Shown in pieces: positions 4,102 through 5,934 of a stretch of DNA of 5,934 nt. The notes beneath the pieces are model-generated. The model worked only from the letters and a program-made list of their open reading frames with translations. It had not been told where the DNA came from and searched no databases. How positions within the stretch are numbered: the stretch's first letter is position 1; each line of letters opens with the position of its first letter. Source of the stretch: Spirochaetaceae bacterium (lineage in GTDB: Bacteria; Spirochaetota; Spirochaetia; Treponematales; Breznakiellaceae); NCBI GenBank assembly GCA_031256815.1, contig JAIRPU010000086.1, positions 1-5,934 of the forward strand, in the 5' to 3' direction. The position numbers were made by a program, and so were the translations under genes.

Positions 4102-5934
4102 ATGGCTGAAAAAAAGCACGTTATGATTGACGGCAATACTGCCGCGGGGCAGATTGCCCATGCGTTAAGCGAAGTAATCGCTATTTATCCGATTACGCCG
4201 TCCAGTCCCATGGGAGAAGTTTCGGATGAACTCTCCGCACAGGGCCGCAAAAATCTGTGGGGTACCATTCCACAGGTTGTAGAAATGCAAAGCGAGGCCG
4301 GGGCGGCAGGCGCGGTTCATGGCGCTCTTACCACAGGAGCGCTATCATCGACATTTACCGCATCGCAAGGCCTCCTGCTTATGATTCCAAATATGTATAA
4401 AATCGCCGGAGAGCTTGTCTCAACGGTATTTCATATAGCAGCACGCGCGCTGGCGACATCTTCGCTTTCGATTTTTGGCGATCATCAGGACGTAATGGCG
4501 TGCCGTCAAACCGGTTGGGCAATGCTTTCTTCAAACAGCGTCCAGGAGGTAATGGATTTAGCAGCAATATCCCATGCCTCCACACTGCGCTCACGGGTTC
4601 CCTTCCTTCATTTTTTTGACGGCTTCCGCACTTCGCACGAGCTGCAAAAGATAGAAGAAGTTGGTTTTGATGTACTGCGCGAGATGATAGACGACAAGCT
4701 CGTTCAGGAACATCGAATGCGCGGCCTTACGCCGGAAAAACCTCAAATTCGCGGTACCGCGCAGAATCCGGATGTCTACTTCCAGAGCCGCGAAGGTGTT
4801 AATAAGTACTACCTAAAAGTACCCGAAATTGTTCAGGCAGAGATGGACAAGTTTGCCAAACTTACCGGAAGACAGTACCATCTTTTTGACTATTTCGGCG
4901 CTAAAGATGCGGAAACAGTGATTATAATCATGGGTTCCGGAGCGGAAACCGTAGAGGAGACAGTTGAGTTCCTCCAGAAAAAAGGTGAAAAAGTTGGCGT
5001 GCTAAAAGTCCGCCTCTACCGTCCCTTTAACGCGGAACTTTTTGTTAAGGCTCTGCCGGTATCTGTAAAAAACATTATTGTACTTGACCGTACAAAAGAA
5101 CCCGGTTCATTGGGCGAACCGCTTTACGAAGATATCGTTTCTGCCTGCAGCGTGGTTACTCAATCCGGCAAAGCGCCCTGGAAGACGCAGATTCCGCAAA
5201 TTTACGGCGGCCGTTACGGGCTTGGCTCCAAAGAATTTACACCGGCTATGGTAAAGGCGGTGTTTGATAACAGCTCAGGTAAAAAACTCAGAAACTTTAT
5301 TGTGGGCATTAAAGATGATGTGCTTGGTGAAAGCCTGGATTACGACCAAAACTTTACGCTTGACGATACCGGCATGAACGAAGCCATGTTCTACGGGCTT
5401 GGTTCGGATGGCACCGTAGGCGCGAACAAAAATTCAATAAAAATAATCGGCGATGCAAAGCCCGAACTTTCCGCGCAAGCCTACTTTAGTTACGACAGCA
5501 AAAAGTCAGGCGGATTTACGATTTCTCACCTGCGTTTTGGCAAAGGTGCGATACGCAGACCCTACCTCATTACAAAAGCGGACTTTTTGGCCTGTCATAA
5601 GTTTAGTTACATGGAAACGCTCGATATGCTTGCCAATGCCAAACAGGGGGGAACTTTCCTGCTTAACTGTCCGTTTAAAACTCAGGATGTATGGGCACAG
5701 ATTCCTGTGGAAGCGCAGAAGCAGATTATCGATAAAAAACTCAAATTTTATGTAATAGATGCGGCAAAAATTGCCCGCGATGCCGGAATGGGCAACCGCA
5801 TTAACGTTGTTATGCAGGCCGCTTACTTTAAAATTTCAGGCGTTTTGGACGAATCTACAGCGGTCAAATACATGAAGAAATTCATCGAAAAGAGTTACGG
5901 CAAGAAAGGCGCCGACATAGTAGAAAAGAACAAC
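4102..5934 (+). CDS. nifJ: Pyruvate:ferredoxin (flavodoxin) oxidoreductase, N-terminal half, open at the right edge
   Basis: This cytoplasmic enzyme oxidises pyruvate with CoA to acetyl-CoA and CO2, passing electrons to ferredoxin or flavodoxin. It is central to anaerobic fermentation. The frame is open for 611 codons to the window end, about half of the roughly 1,170-1,200 residues usual for the single-chain form. Domain I (about 1-255) has YPITP (29-33, T32), E65 in MQSEAGA and R115 in IAARALA, matching the thiamine-diphosphate and pyruvate residues T31, E64 and R114 of the Desulfovibrio africanus enzyme. Domain II (about 260-410) is transketolase-C-like. Domain III (about 425-611) carries the family motif GLGSDGTVGANKNS (432-445). 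The ferredoxin-like [4Fe-4S] domain and C-terminal cofactor domain lie beyond the window. ATG 4102 is supported by AGAGGAAG (4089-4096). Tandem promoters upstream suggest independent transcription. Substrate identity is by family; a related 2-oxoacid is less likely. Confidence 0.95.
   Translation, partial: MAEKKHVMIDGNTAAGQIAHALSEVIAIYPITPSSPMGEVSDELSAQGRKNLWGTIPQVVEMQSEAGAAGAVHGALTTGALSSTFTASQGLLLMIPNMYKIAGELVSTVFHIAARALATSSLSIFGDHQDVMACRQTGWAMLSSNSVQEVMDLAAISHASTLRSRVPFLHFFDGFRTSHELQKIEEVGFDVLREMIDDKLVQEHRMRGLTPEKPQIRGTAQNPDVYFQSREGVNKYYLKVPEIVQAEMDKFAKLTGRQYHLFDYFGAKDAETVIIIMGSGAETVEETVEFLQKKGEKVGVLKVRLYRPFNAELFVKALPVSVKNIIVLDRTKEPGSLGEPLYEDIVSACSVVTQSGKAPWKTQIPQIYGGRYGLGSKEFTPAMVKAVFDNSSGKKLRNFIVGIKDDVLGESLDYDQNFTLDDTGMNEAMFYGLGSDGTVGANKNSIKIIGDAKPELSAQAYFSYDSKKSGGFTISHLRFGKGAIRRPYLITKADFLACHKFSYMETLDMLANAKQGGTFLLNCPFKTQDVWAQIPVEAQKQIIDKKLKFYVIDAAKIARDAGMGNRINVVMQAAYFKISGVLDESTAVKYMKKFIEKSYGKKGADIVEKNN

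Noticed and set aside
5453..5755. Plus-strand frame of 100 codons
   Set aside because: It is in another frame inside the pyruvate:ferredoxin oxidoreductase gene, whose own frame continues unbroken with clear motifs.

Overview
The window looks like ordinary chromosome from a spirochaete of the Treponema group. This rests mainly on the first protein, a long zinc-type methionyl-tRNA synthetase. Its N-terminus and C-terminal tRNA-binding extension closely resemble treponemal MetG as I remember it; no search was run. Coding G+C is intermediate, and pyruvate:ferredoxin oxidoreductase points to an anaerobic fermenter, so a gut or termite-gut type treponeme would fit. The genus is an inference.

Layout: positions 1-240 hold no gene. 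They are a very G+C-rich block of hairpin-forming, diverged tandem repeats. A short A/T-rich stretch and a good sigma70-type promoter (271-299) then drive tRNA-Gly(GCC) and tRNA-Leu(UAG), which are separated by a perfect 9-bp hairpin. A second promoter (about 523-551) precedes metG (589-2913). ruvB (2919-3998) follows after a 5-base gap and starts with TTG, so the two are probably co-transcribed and translationally coupled. After a 103-base gap with tandem promoters comes the first half of a pyruvate:ferredoxin/flavodoxin oxidoreductase gene (4102 onward, 611 codons), still open at the right edge. All genes are on the + strand.

Functionally, the left half is translation machinery (two tRNAs and MetRS), joined by a Holliday-junction branch-migration motor. 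The right half is central fermentative metabolism. I see no defence, mobile or secretion system and no convincing undescribed system. The points worth a second look are small: a G-tract-rich palindromic insertion kept in frame inside metG, a T-loop U55-to-C change in tRNA-Gly, the hairpin repeat cluster at the left edge, and an expanded segment in RuvB between its second and third domains.
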